DNA of 64,000 nt from Crambe crambe (GCA_963924555.1 OZ004592.1:4774001-4838000); one strand, 5' to 3'. Positions 36,489 through 49,300 are shown, counted from the stretch's first letter. Translations and numbers: made by a program. Notes: generated from the sequence alone by a model not told the origin.

Positions 36489-38570
36489 GTGTATTTCATC
36501 CTTGCATCATACACAGACGGGCCAACTGTGAACCTCTGGTGGCAATAGGACTTAACCTGGTGATGGTAGTGTTGGAGTGTGGCTCCTCCCACTTATGCTC
36601 CTCCCCTGGGTTGGCTGCACTTGTCTGCAAGTACCTATTCAAGGTAGTGTCTTCATAAGTGAAATTTGTTTTTTGAGTCGTTTTTTAAAATCTATTTATT
36701 GAAGTACCAAATCCACGAAAATTTTTACTCACGAAAAAGGATTCCCTGCACGATATCAATGCTCCTTTGGTGGTATTTTTGTTGTGTTCTTATCGCACAG
36801 CTTTTGAGACATGACTCGTTTGTGTTGTTCAGTTGATCTCTCCATTGCTGTTGCCTCTTGTTCCAGAACTGCCGCCCCTTCCTCAAGCTACAACTGGAGG
36901 TATTACAAATCCTGTGCTCAAGTGTACTGATGCTGGACTTACAATTGTTGTTCTCTAATCATCTCATTTCCTATCATCATAGCTATCACTCGATCATGTG
37001 ACCCTGCATGGATTTTACAATTGTTAGACTCACTTCTTTATACAGTGATAATTAACTTTGTACAGTGATAATTTAATTGGCATGACTTATTGTAGGGTTA
37101 TCCCCATCTTCATTTATCTCTCCATGTTCCAGCTATGCCACACCCCCTACTTTACTGCTGAACTCTTATGTGAACTTTGACTGTGGACTCTACTTTATAA
37201 GCGTCTTTGAAAATCTCACCGAAATTTTATCAAAGGTAATTAGAATTGTCCAAATCCTGTCATCTGTTTGTGGTAAGACTCTCTCTATAGCTCTGTCCAG
37301 TGGTTAAACATACAGTAAAATCATGGTAGGACTCTCTATTGAATAATTTCAGGACCAAGGCCACTAGTAATGGAGTGCCATACTACAACCTCATGACTAG
37401 TTGAAGTCATCCATGTATTGAAACTAAACTCCCTCACCACATCCCAGTAACCTTGTTCCCAGCTACTACTTCAAAACTGTTGATCACATTCCATCTTGAC
37501 CATAATTTGTAGTTTTGCTACTTAATTAAGTATGTGTTGAAATACACAATGCTAACCACATTCTGTATCCCCTTACTCCAGCCAGTGCTGTGTGCGTTAA
37601 TTAGCTTTGAAAAGGAACTGTCTCTGTTCCACCACATTCCATCTTGACAGATGCACAGTTCACTCTTTTGTACTTCACTCTATTTCCCTAAACGAGTTTT
37701 ACCAAGACCATTTTCACACTACCTACAGTAGACTATTGTGTTCCATTGAACTTCTATCTGTGCTGGAAAATCTAAATAGAGCAATAGAAATTCCTTACCA
37801 TTGAACTTATTAAACTTCCATTTTTAGCTGAAGAGTTTCCAACAATAGAGTAATAGAAAGTTATAGTCCATCAGTCCATCTATTTGTGTTGAGAACACCA
37901 CAAGAACCTTATGTGTCTAGATTAGAATCAGATATTCTATTGAAAGTTCCTTGATAAGAACTGTATTGGTGGGCATATAGTGGAAGTATGCTTACGAGAA
38001 ACTTATGTGTCAAGATTGGAAGTTCCTTTGTATTTGGCAGGAAGATAAAATCAGATATTCCATTGAGAGTTCCTTGATAAGATATTCTAATAAGGTTAAC
38101 TGCCAAGTTTACAAGAAACCAAATGTGTCAAGATTGGAATCAGATATTTCATTGACTCTATTGAAGGTTCCTGATAGAGAAGATTCTATTGGGGTTTTCA
38201 ATAGAGAATGATATTAAATTACCACATGTGTCTAGATTGGGACCAGATAATTCATTGCCTTGACCCTATTGAAGGTTCCTGATAGAGATTCTATTGTTAT
38301 TGACCATTTACTTTGAGTTAACTTTATAGTCATGACCTTGGGGGGTTTTCAGTAAAGTTACCTTCACTATAGTGGAAATATACTTTCTGTCTTAAGTTAA
38401 TGCCACACACATCTCCTTTTAATAGAACTCGTTTCCAACACAAGGAGCCTTATCCTCTACCCACATATTATATTTGCTTGCCATCACCAACAACCTGGAA
38501 ATAGACAGTCATGTGACCTCCTCAGTCATGTGACCTCCTCACTAGACCGGGAGAGTGGACACATCAATAA
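36489..38570 (+). pseudogene. GBF1-like Arf-GEF fragments (HUS region)
   Basis: Pieces: 36489-36643 (VAIGLNLVMVVLECGSS, CKYLFK), 36867-36899 (NCRPFLKLQLE), 37096-37235 (TPYFTAEL, then one frame over YVNFDCGLYFISVFENLTEI) and about 38427-38520 (NSFPTQGALSSTHILYLLAI). Order and wording match human GBF1 upstream of Sec7 (IGLNLLTVALES, YINYDCDYYCSNLFEDLTKL, NAFPVSGQLYTTHLLSL). One extra T near 37160 breaks the frame within a conserved block. It does not overlap the GBF1 pieces at 23.9-24.9 kb, which correspond to a later part of the protein. Confidence 0.65.
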
Positions 38571-38678
38571 GTAGCACACAGATGACTTCAGCAGGTACTG
38601 TGTGATGAATTTGTACATGTGATAATGAGTTCGTAATTAATCAGTCTCTAATTCAGAAATTTAGCTCTCACCTCTAAT

Positions 38679-39086
38679 TAGGGTCTTCCGAATTATGCTC
38701 ATTTTTTTTCTTATTATGGTATTCCAGCAATGCTACTTTTTTCTTTTATTATGCCACTGTATTATGCTCAAAATTATGCTCGTTTCCATAGAAACAACCA
38801 TAAACCCATAACACAAACCAAGGCACAGTCGTGTCGCATGAGTGACATGTCACCACATGCTTTTAAGAAAAATTGCCAAGCTGGGCAGCAGCATACAAGA
38901 AGGTAATTCTTTATCAGCCTTCTTCAGCTGCAGTAGAGAGAGTTTTTAGTATTCTTAAAGTTTTTTTGAGTCATCAATTTTTTCTTATTATGCTAGCCCA
39001 GATGTCTTATTATGCCAGCATTATGCTCGTATGCTTTTAGCACCTATTATGCTCAAAATTATGCCAGTATAATTTGGAAGACCCTA
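38679..39086. mobile_element. 408-bp hAT-type MITE with 8-bp TSD
   Basis: Ends TAGGGTCTTCC and complement; CCTCTAAT flanks both sides (38671-38678 and 39087-39094). The 8-bp duplication and TAGGG start fit hAT-derived MITEs. The interior is rich in ATTATGCTC/ATTATGCC motifs, also seen near 7733 and 40550-40890. Confidence 0.85.
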
Positions 39087-39559
39087 CCTCTAATGGAGGG
39101 TTCTTAATTAATGCAGCACATAATATATCACTCTACATAATGGAGAATTTTTAATTGGATATCCTAATGCAGAGTTTTTTTTCTAAGATGTTTAGTTTAT
39201 CAGAATTAGTTGATGCTAGCCACCACCCTATAACCTATAACTTGTGTAATGATATACTGTGAAGGTCTTTAATGACCTCTAGCTCTGGGGCTTCATGTAT
39301 TAGAGGGATTAATTATAAGAATCACTTTTACTGTTCATGCACTGAAAGTGAACAAACACAGCTGTTGTTTATGCCTGTGGTATTCAGTTGGGATATCAAT
39401 AAACATCGCAACAATAATTATTGCAGTACCATGGAGTGCGAAAATGTTGTGGGGCAAAATTTTTGTGGGGTTTTGGTTTTAAATAGCCACAGTCCATCAG
39501 TCAGCACTTTCCATTTGTTTAATGATCTCAACTTCAGCACCTGCACGGCATGCATACGT

Positions 39560-39815
39560 CACTTCACAGAAGTAGCCTCCCAGGACTCCAGCAGTATATA
39601 CAGTTATTGGACCTTCTTGATGCCCTCTACTCCAAAGTTGGCCACATTTTCTCATCTGAGGGTCTGAATAGATTGAAGAACAGAACAGATGCTAATGATG
39701 GTGCTCTTCAGGACAATAATGATAAAGTGGATGATTCAGGACAAGGAGGGAACTATTGTCCTGTTGTGGATATGATTGAAGATGGTGTGTCCCAAAGTAG
39801 GGGAGGATGCTGATG
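39560..39815 (+). pseudogene. Possible Arf-GEF HDS fragment
   Basis: An open stretch reads YIQLLDLLDALYSKVGHIFS followed by an acidic, Asn-rich part. The first part weakly resembles the GBF1 segment around DLLDLMHTLHTRAASIYSSW. The assignment rests mainly on position, downstream of GBF1-like pieces on the same strand. Confidence 0.3.
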
Positions 39816-42148
39816 GTGTGATGTGGAGGGTAGCCTGGTGTCCTCTGCTACGAGGTAGAGATCAAATTTATGGGGGGTGCATGGTAACGAATAGGGTTGG
39901 AGGGAGGGGGCATTACAATCAGTGATAGCCAATCACGCTAAAGACCAGCATTTTAATTGTCTCGTAGGTCATAATTGCTTACACCCATCAACCTTTATTA
40001 GACTGAAGTGGTTTCATTGGGTTGTGTGGAATTGATAACCATGATGGGTCATGGTTCATATGGATAGTCCATTATGGGATCATTAAATGAGTTGAGCGCT
40101 AAGCATGTTTGCAAAGCAATTTTCCTTCCTAATAAACTAATAGATGATGGTTAACTTCAGAGTGCAGATCACATCATGAACATTATGAGGAGTAGACGTC
40201 ACACACCATAAATTAAGTTTAAAATTCTGCACTGCACCTGCAGAATGAGTAGAAGTAAGTAGCAATGGTTACCAGACATGTGTCTCAGGACTTAATTACT
40301 TTATGAGATTTCTGGTCTTTGACTCCCACTGCCCGGATACATACCAAGCTATTTTCTTCTCATGCATCATATACGTGTGTGTGGATGTCCTGTACAAACT
40401 CTCATTTGATGGCCACAACATTAAGAATGCCTACGCTTAGAATAATGCTTCATAATCAACTTTATTTGTGGTTGGAATTTATTCGTGTATGTTTGCTATA
40501 GTAGTTGCATCCCCATATGTTGGTTTCTGTCCAGGAGCATTCATGGTGCTCAGCACATAATGCTAGCATAATAGGTGAATTTTCAGGCATAATATGCAAA
40601 ATGTTACTAAATATATTCCAAACAGGAAGCAAGTTATCTCATGAACCATAATTATGTATCATTGGAATGCATGCAATAATGACATCTTATCAGTGCATTA
40701 TAGCATGGCTGAATAATCTTTAGGCTGAGTAGCTAAGTGTGTGCAAAGAAGAAAACCTTGATTTTTCAGTAAGATTATGGGCACAATCTAGAGCATAATG
40801 GGGTCAAACAGGCATAATTAAAAGCAAAATCGGTAAATTTTTGGGGAATTGCTCAAAAAGCATAAAAGGCCAAAAAATTAGCATAATAGACTGATGCCTA
40901 ATCATTACCAACCAAGCGCCAATGGAATATTAATGGCACAGTATGAGCCCAACAAAACATCCTTTTTGATTATGGATTTTTGCCTCCAAGGGGAGGATAA
41001 CCTCTCTACAACTGATCCTAATGTGAGAGGTTCATATTATTTGTTGTTGCTGTTGATTGTTGTTTTAATGTTTAAGGTGGATCTATCCATGATTTTAAAA
41101 ACAACAGCGTCCATGGATATCTTCATTAACTACTACTGCAATAAGCTTGATTTATGTCTTAAAAGAGAGCTCACTGCTTTGAATGAACTGGGTATTGCTT
41201 CAAAAATATGAAGGTATGTATAAAAAAAATTTTTTTTTCAAATATCAAAGCAGCCATGGTATTTTCCTTATTGTACATGCACCATTCTAGCTAAGTGGAT
41301 GGAAGTGTCAGTTGTTAATTCTATTTACCACTAGCTCATGGTACTATTTTAACTAGTACAGTTCATGACTTTCTTCATACAAACTGCCCCATTATGATGA
41401 TAGCTATCATCCAGCTTCAAATGGATAAGCTGCATGAAGTGTGGAATGAAGAGAAATACTAAAGACACGTACATTAGAGACCATTCAGGTATCATTTAGC
41501 TATCGCATTATATCCAACACAGCCACAGGAGTTTCTCCATCAGAGCTGCTGATGGGTTGTCGGCTTTGTTCACATCTCAAGTCAACAGTGGCAGGAAAAA
41601 AAGTCATAATGAAAGAGCAAAGAGGCAAGTAGGAGATCCAAGTCTATATGTGTGGGATTTCCCATCAGGAGTATTGTGTCATTGTCAGGAGTATTGTGTC
41701 ATTGTGTCATATTATGTCCTAGTTATTATACAGCCTGACTTCCTAGGAATTAGCTAGAGTGTATGCTATGGTGTGGAAGTGAATTTCTGCTCATTTCCTC
41801 TCAAGATATATATGCAGTTGCATGCAAAGGTTGCAGGGATGAGGGGAATTACTAAGCTGTGGGTCTTGGCTATCATTGCTATGGCTCATTGAGATAGCTA
41901 GAGCTATTTTGTATATCACCTACGTAATCTATCATTAAAATTTAAAGTAATGTATGAAGGCACAGAGGGTTCCCTAGCTCCAAGAGGGAGCCACCATGAT
42001 CCAAGATACTGCAGACTAAGCTATTATAGTTATAGCTAATTTATAATATATCTTCATACCTCTATATATTTTTGTGTGCATATGCATGTAGCTATTTAGT
42101 TATTAGCTATCATAATTAGCTATGTTGAGCATGCAAGTGACTACTTAC
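39816..42148. other. Mostly non-coding, with one orphan open stretch
   Basis: At 41076-41209 (plus) a coding-like segment reads MDIFINYYCNKLDLCLKREL, ending in a stop. It faintly recalls the VDIYVNYDCD block of Arf-GEF HUS boxes, but I am not convinced. 40550-40890 contains ATTATGC-type motifs related to the 38679 MITE. No other gene is seen. Confidence 0.35.
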
Positions 42149-44255
42149 ATTTCAGTCTTATCCAGAGTGACTTGGCTGTGTTTGTTGTTCCTGAGAATCA
42201 GTGCTAAGATTGAGATCCCACTACACAACAGCAGGAGAATCAACACCCCACACACCACCCCCAGAGCAATTGCTACCACATTAGGAGGAGCTGGTGTGCT
42301 TCTTGTGGTAGCTCTTGTAGTAGCAGCAGTGTTATTATCATCGCTACTTGTACCTGTGATGTATACACTTTGATACTGACACAAGACTGATATAATTAGC
42401 TATTATAAAGTAATTATATAACTAAGCATAGTCTTGGGCATGCTCACAATTCTCCATAGCTAGCAGTTGCAGTAGCCAGCCATATAATTAATGATTTGGT
42501 CTATAGTCCCTATGTATAAAATTTAGTTAAAGATACAAGTGAAAGTCACTATCATTTTGTATACTGGCATTGTTGGCACTGAATCCAAGCTGTCTGCACA
42601 ATACTGTAGCAGCTTCACGATTGAAATTTTCATAGCATAGTCCAGCTCTATATCCAGATTCACATATCTCCACCCTTCCTTCAGTTGAAGTTGTATTATC
42701 TGTCAGCCTCACTCTACCACTACCTCTATTACAAGTTGAATCTTTAATCAAATTGCAGTGAAGCATTGGCTAATGGGCCCAAGCAGTATAAGGTTTTCTT
42801 ACCTTTGCAACTTAACCCTGCATCATTGCAGTTGCTAGTAGTATAGTCTATAGTATGATTACACTCTGTGATTTTGTTCTCAGTTTTTTGACAGAAAATA
42901 GAACTAATGGAGGATGATGAACTGCTTCCTACACCATACAAAGTCCTGCTACTTATTCCTGTAGCTCCACCACCACCTGGAAGAATGTTTCATCTGCTGA
43001 TGAACAAGAAACTGATCAAATGAGTTGCTAACTCACCTTCATGTCCCAACTGCCTGCAAAGGATACCTAGCGCACTAGAAATTTGTCGACATAATCTTGC
43101 CCAAACTCCTCCCACATAGATCTCCACACGTCCCTCAAACTCATTGGGTCCTCCGACCAGTCTCACATCTCCACCATTATTTCCTATATCTAGTTTAAGG
43201 TATGTAGCCAGTTACTAGCTTATAGCTATAGCCACAAACTTCGGGTATGGTCCCACCTTCCCCCCCAAAGGGGCACTGATCTGTCCCCCATGGCTGAAAA
43301 ATTGGCTGTGCTGCACTAAGTACAGTAACTAGCTACACAAATTTATCCATCATCCAAAAAAATTATCAAATTTCAGACAAGTATTAGCTATAGCAAGCAG
43401 AAAGTTCTACCTTCTCCCTATCTGTAGAGGAACTTAAGGCATTTTCAACACTCAGGACCCCTTTTCCATACTGTTAAAAATTATAATTACAATAATTATT
43501 GTCAGTAATTACTACCTGGACAGCTTAGCCTGACTCGTGAACACATTGTAAATCGATTCTCCATTAACTGGCACTGGTAAGGTAGTAGACCACTTTCACT
43601 TCCACCTATGTAGCTATAAATAATCATATAGTATCAAGTGAAAATTTGTGTATTTACTGGCATTGTTGGTACTGAGTCCAAGCTCTCTGCACAATACTAT
43701 AGCAGCTTCATGAGTGAAATTTTCATAGCATAGTCCAGCTCTATATCCAGATTCACATATCTCCATCCTTCCTTCAGTTAATGTTGTATTGTCTGTCAGC
43801 TTCACTCCACCACTACTTCTATTACAAGTTGGATCTTCAGATTGATCAGTGAAATCATTAGCTAATGGCCCAAACAGTAATGTTTTCTTACCTCTGCAAC
43901 TTGGTCCCATATCATCACGGTTAGTAGTAGTATTACTTATAGTATGTGTGGACTCTGTGATTTTATTCTCAGTTCCCTGACAGGAAACAGAACTAATGGA
44001 GGGTGATGAGCTACTGCCTACACCATAAAATGGCCCTCCACCTCCATTACCATCTGGGGAAATGTTTTATCTGCTGATGAATTAGAGAAGCTGAGTCACC
44101 TAACTCACCTTCATGTCCCAACTGCCTGCAAGCAACAACTGTCACACCGGAATTTGGTCGACATAATCTTGCCCATACCCCTCCCAAATAGACCTCCACA
44201 CATCCCTCAAACTCATTGGGTCCTCCAACCAGTCTCACATCTCCATCATTATTTC
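42149..44255 (-). CDS. SRCR-repeat single-pass membrane receptor, incomplete
   Basis: Exons (minus): 44109-44255, 43892-44053, 43658-43834, 43516-43605, 43037-43183, 42803-42976, 42565-42741, 42149-42353. Each SRCR domain is split over two exons, with phase-1 junctions. Type A halves read RLVGGPNEFEG...CRQLGHE and SSISSxxCQ; type B halves read GRxEICESGYRAGLCYENF and YQCQLMENRFTMCSR. The order is A, B, A, half of B, then a Thr/Ser stalk and a TM helix (VVAIALGVVCGVLILLLLCS). The last exon ends in phase 2 (DKTEM), so a cytoplasmic exon is expected but not found below 42149. No signal peptide exon is seen above 44255. SRCR receptors bind ligands such as polyanions or microbes. Confidence 0.75.
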
Positions 44256-44814
44256 CTAGTTTAAAGTATATTTACAGCCAACTACGTAGTATAGATAGCA
44301 TTTAATACAGCCATTACATATCTCACCAGTAACCGAGTAGCTAATTCTCATAGAAAAGATTGAAGATCAACAATATTTTTATAGTATACTTCATGATAAC
44401 TAGCTACTGCTACACTAGCTAGAGTAGCTAATCAAGAGACAGATAGCGAAATTTGCTATCACTGCCCTATTCTGCCAATATAGTAGTGCTCTAATAACAG
44501 TCACATGAACCATGTGTATAATATTAGCTATGCACTATCTAAAATTATGACAGCTAAATCCATTTTAGGTGATCTGAGTTGTAGCTAAATGGCAGCACCC
44601 TCAGAGAACCTAAAATGGAACTCAGTATAATCTGTTACCAGACAGACGAATCGTTATTTTCGTCAGACATAACTGGTATCATGATTTATTGTCACTGTTA
44701 ATTAATCTCAATACCCAACAATAGAATGGGGTGTTATGAACCTGTGTGAAAATTTGACACTGTAGTGTGTACTAGCAACTCTCTATGCTTCTGTGACATT
44801 CTACTGATATTTCT
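44256..44814. other. Intergenic DNA
   Basis: The 5' end of the SRCR gene should be near here, but I see no signal-peptide exon. No other gene recognised. Confidence 0.4.
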
Positions 44815-44962
44815 AGGTATTGATACTAGTGGCTATGTTCATAACACCCTCGCTACATTGGAAGGTACTGATTCCACTGGTGGTGTTGAATCTGGCTTAA
44901 CTTCAATGGGAACGATCCAATTGACCCTTCAAGACGTTCACAACTTTATGGCCGAGTTTTCA
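44815..44962 (+). other. Orphan exon-like sequence, also found in the 1-3.5 kb repeat
   Basis: Flanked by acceptor TTTCTAG and donor-like GTATGATT, it reads TDSTGGVESGLTSMGTIQLT and LQDVHNFMAEFS. Stretches of it (ATTCCACTGGTGGTGTTGA; ATGGCCGAGTTTTCAGGTAT) recur with changes in both arms of the inverted repeat at 661-3475, together with the following intron. It may be an exon of a gene captured by a repeat, or simply part of a repeat. No domain is recognised. Confidence 0.4.
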
Positions 44963-45552
44963 GGTATGATTATCAAGCAGTTAGAGGGCCTACAGTATCT
45001 GTGTCTCCATTTATAGAACCTAATCTAATATACTCAATGGTTGTAGTGCTTTTGTACCACATACACTACAGTATTGTCATGTAGCTACATGTGTAACTAT
45101 CTATGGCTATACAGTAGTAATCATATTTTACAAAGGTGACCAGAGATTCATGGATTATTCTGTAAGATATCTTGGTAGTGTAATCATCATCAATGTGCTG
45201 AGAAGAATTGCAGGGAAAAGGTCAGAGAGCTAATTATATAGGTGGCATTCAGTGCCACAGCACTTCACACAACAGAGACTCCATGTGGTGAAAATAAAAA
45301 CACCATGATCATTCTATTATGAGTGAGTGAGTTTAAAGCTAACTGTAGCTATCTGCTGTTTTTCAAAATTTGAAGTAGAATTCATGTTTTTCCAAAGGCA
45401 TGAAATTAATTATTACAGGGTAATGCTGTAATAATAGCCACACTAAAAATCTTTATAGGCTGTTTTTGTTATGATATCACCTTGAAGAAAAACACAACTA
45501 CTTGATGTGACAGAATTCATCCCAGTATATACAATATAGAGAGACCTGTCAC
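44963..45552. other. Non-coding
   Basis: Nothing recognised. Confidence 0.4.
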
Positions 45553-45717
45553 AGTATTAAATGTGATAGTCAAGGGTAGAAATCAAACTTTATTCACATT
45601 TTAGTCAAAGTACTTTTGTCATGACCCAATAGAATTTTCTGCCTTTTTTTTCAAAAGTAGAAAGTGTGAATAAAGTTTGATTTCTATCCTCGACTGTCAC
45701 AAATACTATTATTATAG
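45553..45717. repeat. Small foldback element
   Basis: The arms TAGAAATCAAACTTTATTCA (about 45577-45596) and complement (about 45668-45690), with extended imperfect flanks AGTATT...ATAGTCAAGG, form a hairpin of about 165 bp. Confidence 0.75.
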
Positions 45718-45739
45718 GTGTGTGCATGATAATTATAGG

Positions 45740-46200
45740 TCATTATACAAGAGGCCTCAACGGGAACTGGTGCAAAGAGACAGAAGTCCTGGGATCACTT
45801 GCACTCGATGGCTTCAGCTTTTCAGTTGGATGAAAGCGCAATGGATGACAATGATAGAGTATATGTGCCCAAGGGAGTCATCATAGCTCAGAGAAGAGCC
45901 GGACCCTGTCATCTGCTTGTGTGCCAGCAAGACTATAGAGCCACAAGGACTGTTGAGGAATGATGGCAAGCATCCTGATGGTGTCTAAAGTGGCCTGATG
46001 TGGGATGCAACCTGTGAATGCAGACACCTTTTGCCCCTTCATACAGCAGTCTGGCAGTGCTTGGTCCTGGTGAAGTTGCGGCCAAAGCCAAGTCTCTCAA
46101 GGAGGAGAAATACACCGAACTACTGTGCACACGAGTTCACCCCTATTGTTGTGGAGACCTCAGGAGTTTTAGGCTGTCTTTTGTCATATCATGAAACATT
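45740..46200 (+). pseudogene. Non-LTR retrotransposon polyprotein fragment, decayed
   Basis: Across changing frames the plus strand reads KHPDGV, WDATCE, then EEKYTELLCTHEFTPIVVET SGVLG. This order resembles the C-terminal part of reverse-transcriptase polyproteins (PDG...WDATCPDT...KY..L...F.P.A.ET.GVFG). It is truncated and frameshifted. A similar class of element occurs at 51244-51720. Confidence 0.5.
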
Positions 46201-46343
46201 CTGGACAAAAGTGTTTAAAATTCTGGAAATGAATCTTGCTCCCTGTGCTAATCAGATGACAGTATGCAGAGTAGTCATACATAATTATAATAAGGATAAC
46301 TAGAATAATGTGGCATTTCAAACAATGTGTCAATGAAAGTGCA

Positions 46344-49300
46344 TCATACATCAGTAACTTTTCCTATAATGATTCGATCCCTGTCCAGCACTTTCAGTCG
46401 GGGTGTATTCAATACATCTCTTTGAATAAAGTCAGGAACACCCTTAGAGTTAGGGTATTCCCTTTCCATAGCACTTTCAGTCTTCGGAAAGTCAGGCACA
46501 CCCTTTGAGTAAGGGTATTCCCTTTCTGCAGCACCTTTCATCTTCAGAAAGTCAGGCACACCCTTTGAGTAAGGGTATTCAGTTTTCAGAAGATCAGAAA
46601 CACCCTTTGAGTAAGGGTATTCACCTTTGGTTGATGCTATCTTCTGGTCACCAATATCCTCATAAACATGATTCTGCTCACCAATATCCTCATAAGCATG
46701 ATTCTGTTCCACCTCTTCGTACTTACACTCACTCTCTTTGATAGCTGCTGTCATCTCATAAGCTGTATTCTTATGTATATCTTCATCAAGACTTGATGAA
46801 CTCCTTAAAGTTAAGCACATGATATTGTGTTATTATAGTATATTTCCTACCTAATACATTCATTCCCATAGAGCAGATAAAAGATATATCACACTCCCTC
46901 AGGCTAGAAGTGTAATATGAATCATATCAGACTGCAGGATTTTTATAACAGCCATAGATACTGGAGTGCAACTATGCAATGAAGTGTTTCTTTTTTGGAG
47001 TGCAATGGCTTAGGCTATAGGCCTACTCTAACCCTCGTGTTTATTGCCATAATTTCCTTGGCACCTTGCAGTAACTATGCAGCTGAGCTAGCTGGCCTTA
47101 AGTTATATAGCTATGTATATCCTTAGGGATTACAAACTTGGTGCAAAAGTGCAATGTCTATGTGTCTTTTTTTTTTTTTGAGATTCTGCTAAGACTTATT
47201 GGTGAACCCCACATATTATTATTATGTAATGGAGTTGGCCACATAATTTTTTTGGTGACGATCATAGCTAACTCATCCCATGATAATGCCTCTCAGGGAT
47301 GTAGCTGGGGGTTTTGAAGTTAAAATCACATGCTGATGGTAACAGTCATATACTACATTTTCTTTGGCTGTCAAATCCAGCTGAATGGCTTTCTTTTATC
47401 AGAGGCTTAGCTCAATTCTTTTTGGGGGACTTGAAGGGCCCCTTTCTCAAAGGATCCTTTATCTGATGTTCCACTATGTAATGGTCATAGAGGTTAGGTA
47501 GTTACTATAAATCTTGCCAATTCACTTACATTACAGCCTTATCCAGAGTGATTTGACTCTTTCTTGTTTTGCATCTTTTCCTCAAAATCAGTGCTATGGC
47601 AATCCCACCACACAAAAGTAGGAGGACCAGCACACCACACACCACCCCAACTACTACATTAGGGGGAGCTGTAGTAGCTAAGTAAAGTAGAAGAATAATA
47701 AGTAATCATCCTGTATTACTATTTTTGTTGTTGCAGCTATTGACTGCCAATATTCCTCCCCACTTTTATTTCTCATCAAAAGAAATTCCCTCTCAACTCT
47801 ATAAGCTAAGAATTTAAACCAAAAATGTGTTGAATCTGTCTAGAGGCCAATGAAAACAGAGGCTTTACAGGTAAGATTCTAAGTAGCTACCAACATCTCC
47901 TAAATTGGTGAAGAAGAATACCAACTCAGAATTTCCTATTTCACTCCACAAACACCAAGCACTGAAACTCAGTGGTAAAAAGAGCTACTTCACAAAATCC
48001 CTGGAAACCAAATATAAAAAGTGCTCCCCACCCATCATTTGCCTCCATGCAGGCTGGAAACCTCAGTGCTCTTTGCTGGAGGTATGTTTTTATGTACCCA
48101 TTCATGCCACCACAAGACACTTGCTGACCAAGGATGCAGAAATAGTAGCCAGGAAATCAAATGGAGGGAAACATTCTGAATTGCCGGATATGCAAACGAA
48201 ACCTAGTAAAGTTCCTTGGACAGTACTTTCTTCACCATTCTAGTACCTTCCTTACAGCCAATCAGTCCTTGTATGTACAGGCACATTCAGTGATGACACT
48301 GCATGGTTTGTGACCAAAGAAAATATACCACAGCCAGACCCTACCTACCATGAAGCTGACACCAGGCTATGTTTGCATACATGTGACAAGATACCACAGG
48401 TGCTTCTGATCACACCAGACACCGATGTCTACATGATTGGAATTGGCCTCCAATGTTCCAAAACTAATTGCACAAATCAGCCTTTATAGTGCCAGAGAGT
48501 TGAGGCTACTTCATCTCAAAAATCTGATCATGGCCTTAGAAGCTGATCCAGATCTAGGCAAACTCACAACATCAGACACCATCAGAGTTACCCCATGTTC
48601 TTCACTGTAAAGTGAAATCGAGGGAGTTTATATAAACTTTAATCTGGCATCCCTACATATGTAGGAATTACCAGGGTACTGTACACTTGTGGCTCTTAGG
48701 AGTCAAAATAACAGACTATCCCAGAGAAAGGACTTACCAGGATTTACAGTTAATTCAACTATAATCATTACATCATTGGTCATCAGTGTCGAATACTGCA
48801 GATTTTGTTCCACAATGCACTGAATGTTATAGTCTTGCTTCTCCATTATGTTAGAATGAAGCTCGCCAGTCCTTATCTCCAAGGTGGTATTAATAACAGA
48901 ACTAATATTATCTTCAAGCATCTTTATAGATATCCCATTATGCCCACAGCTATCAATATCACAAGTTGACTCATTAAATATCCACCGCATGGTGATATTG
49001 GTTCCTTTACCACTGCACTGGAACATTGCAAGTTGACCATTGGTTACACTCAGGAGTTCAGGGGATGCTCTTACTTCGATTCTTTCTAAAAAAAGGAGAT
49101 AAATCTAGTACTATATCATACCACTATTACACCTTACCAAATACATTGAATTTCATGCTAGGTCCTTGAATTGGCAGATGTACCACACAGCGGTCACTAG
49201 CAGTTAAGTTGCACCGTGTCAGTGATAAACTGCAGCGATATATCCTCTGATCATTAGGGTTTGATATCAGTATGGAAAGGCTTCTACTATTATCAAGGAG

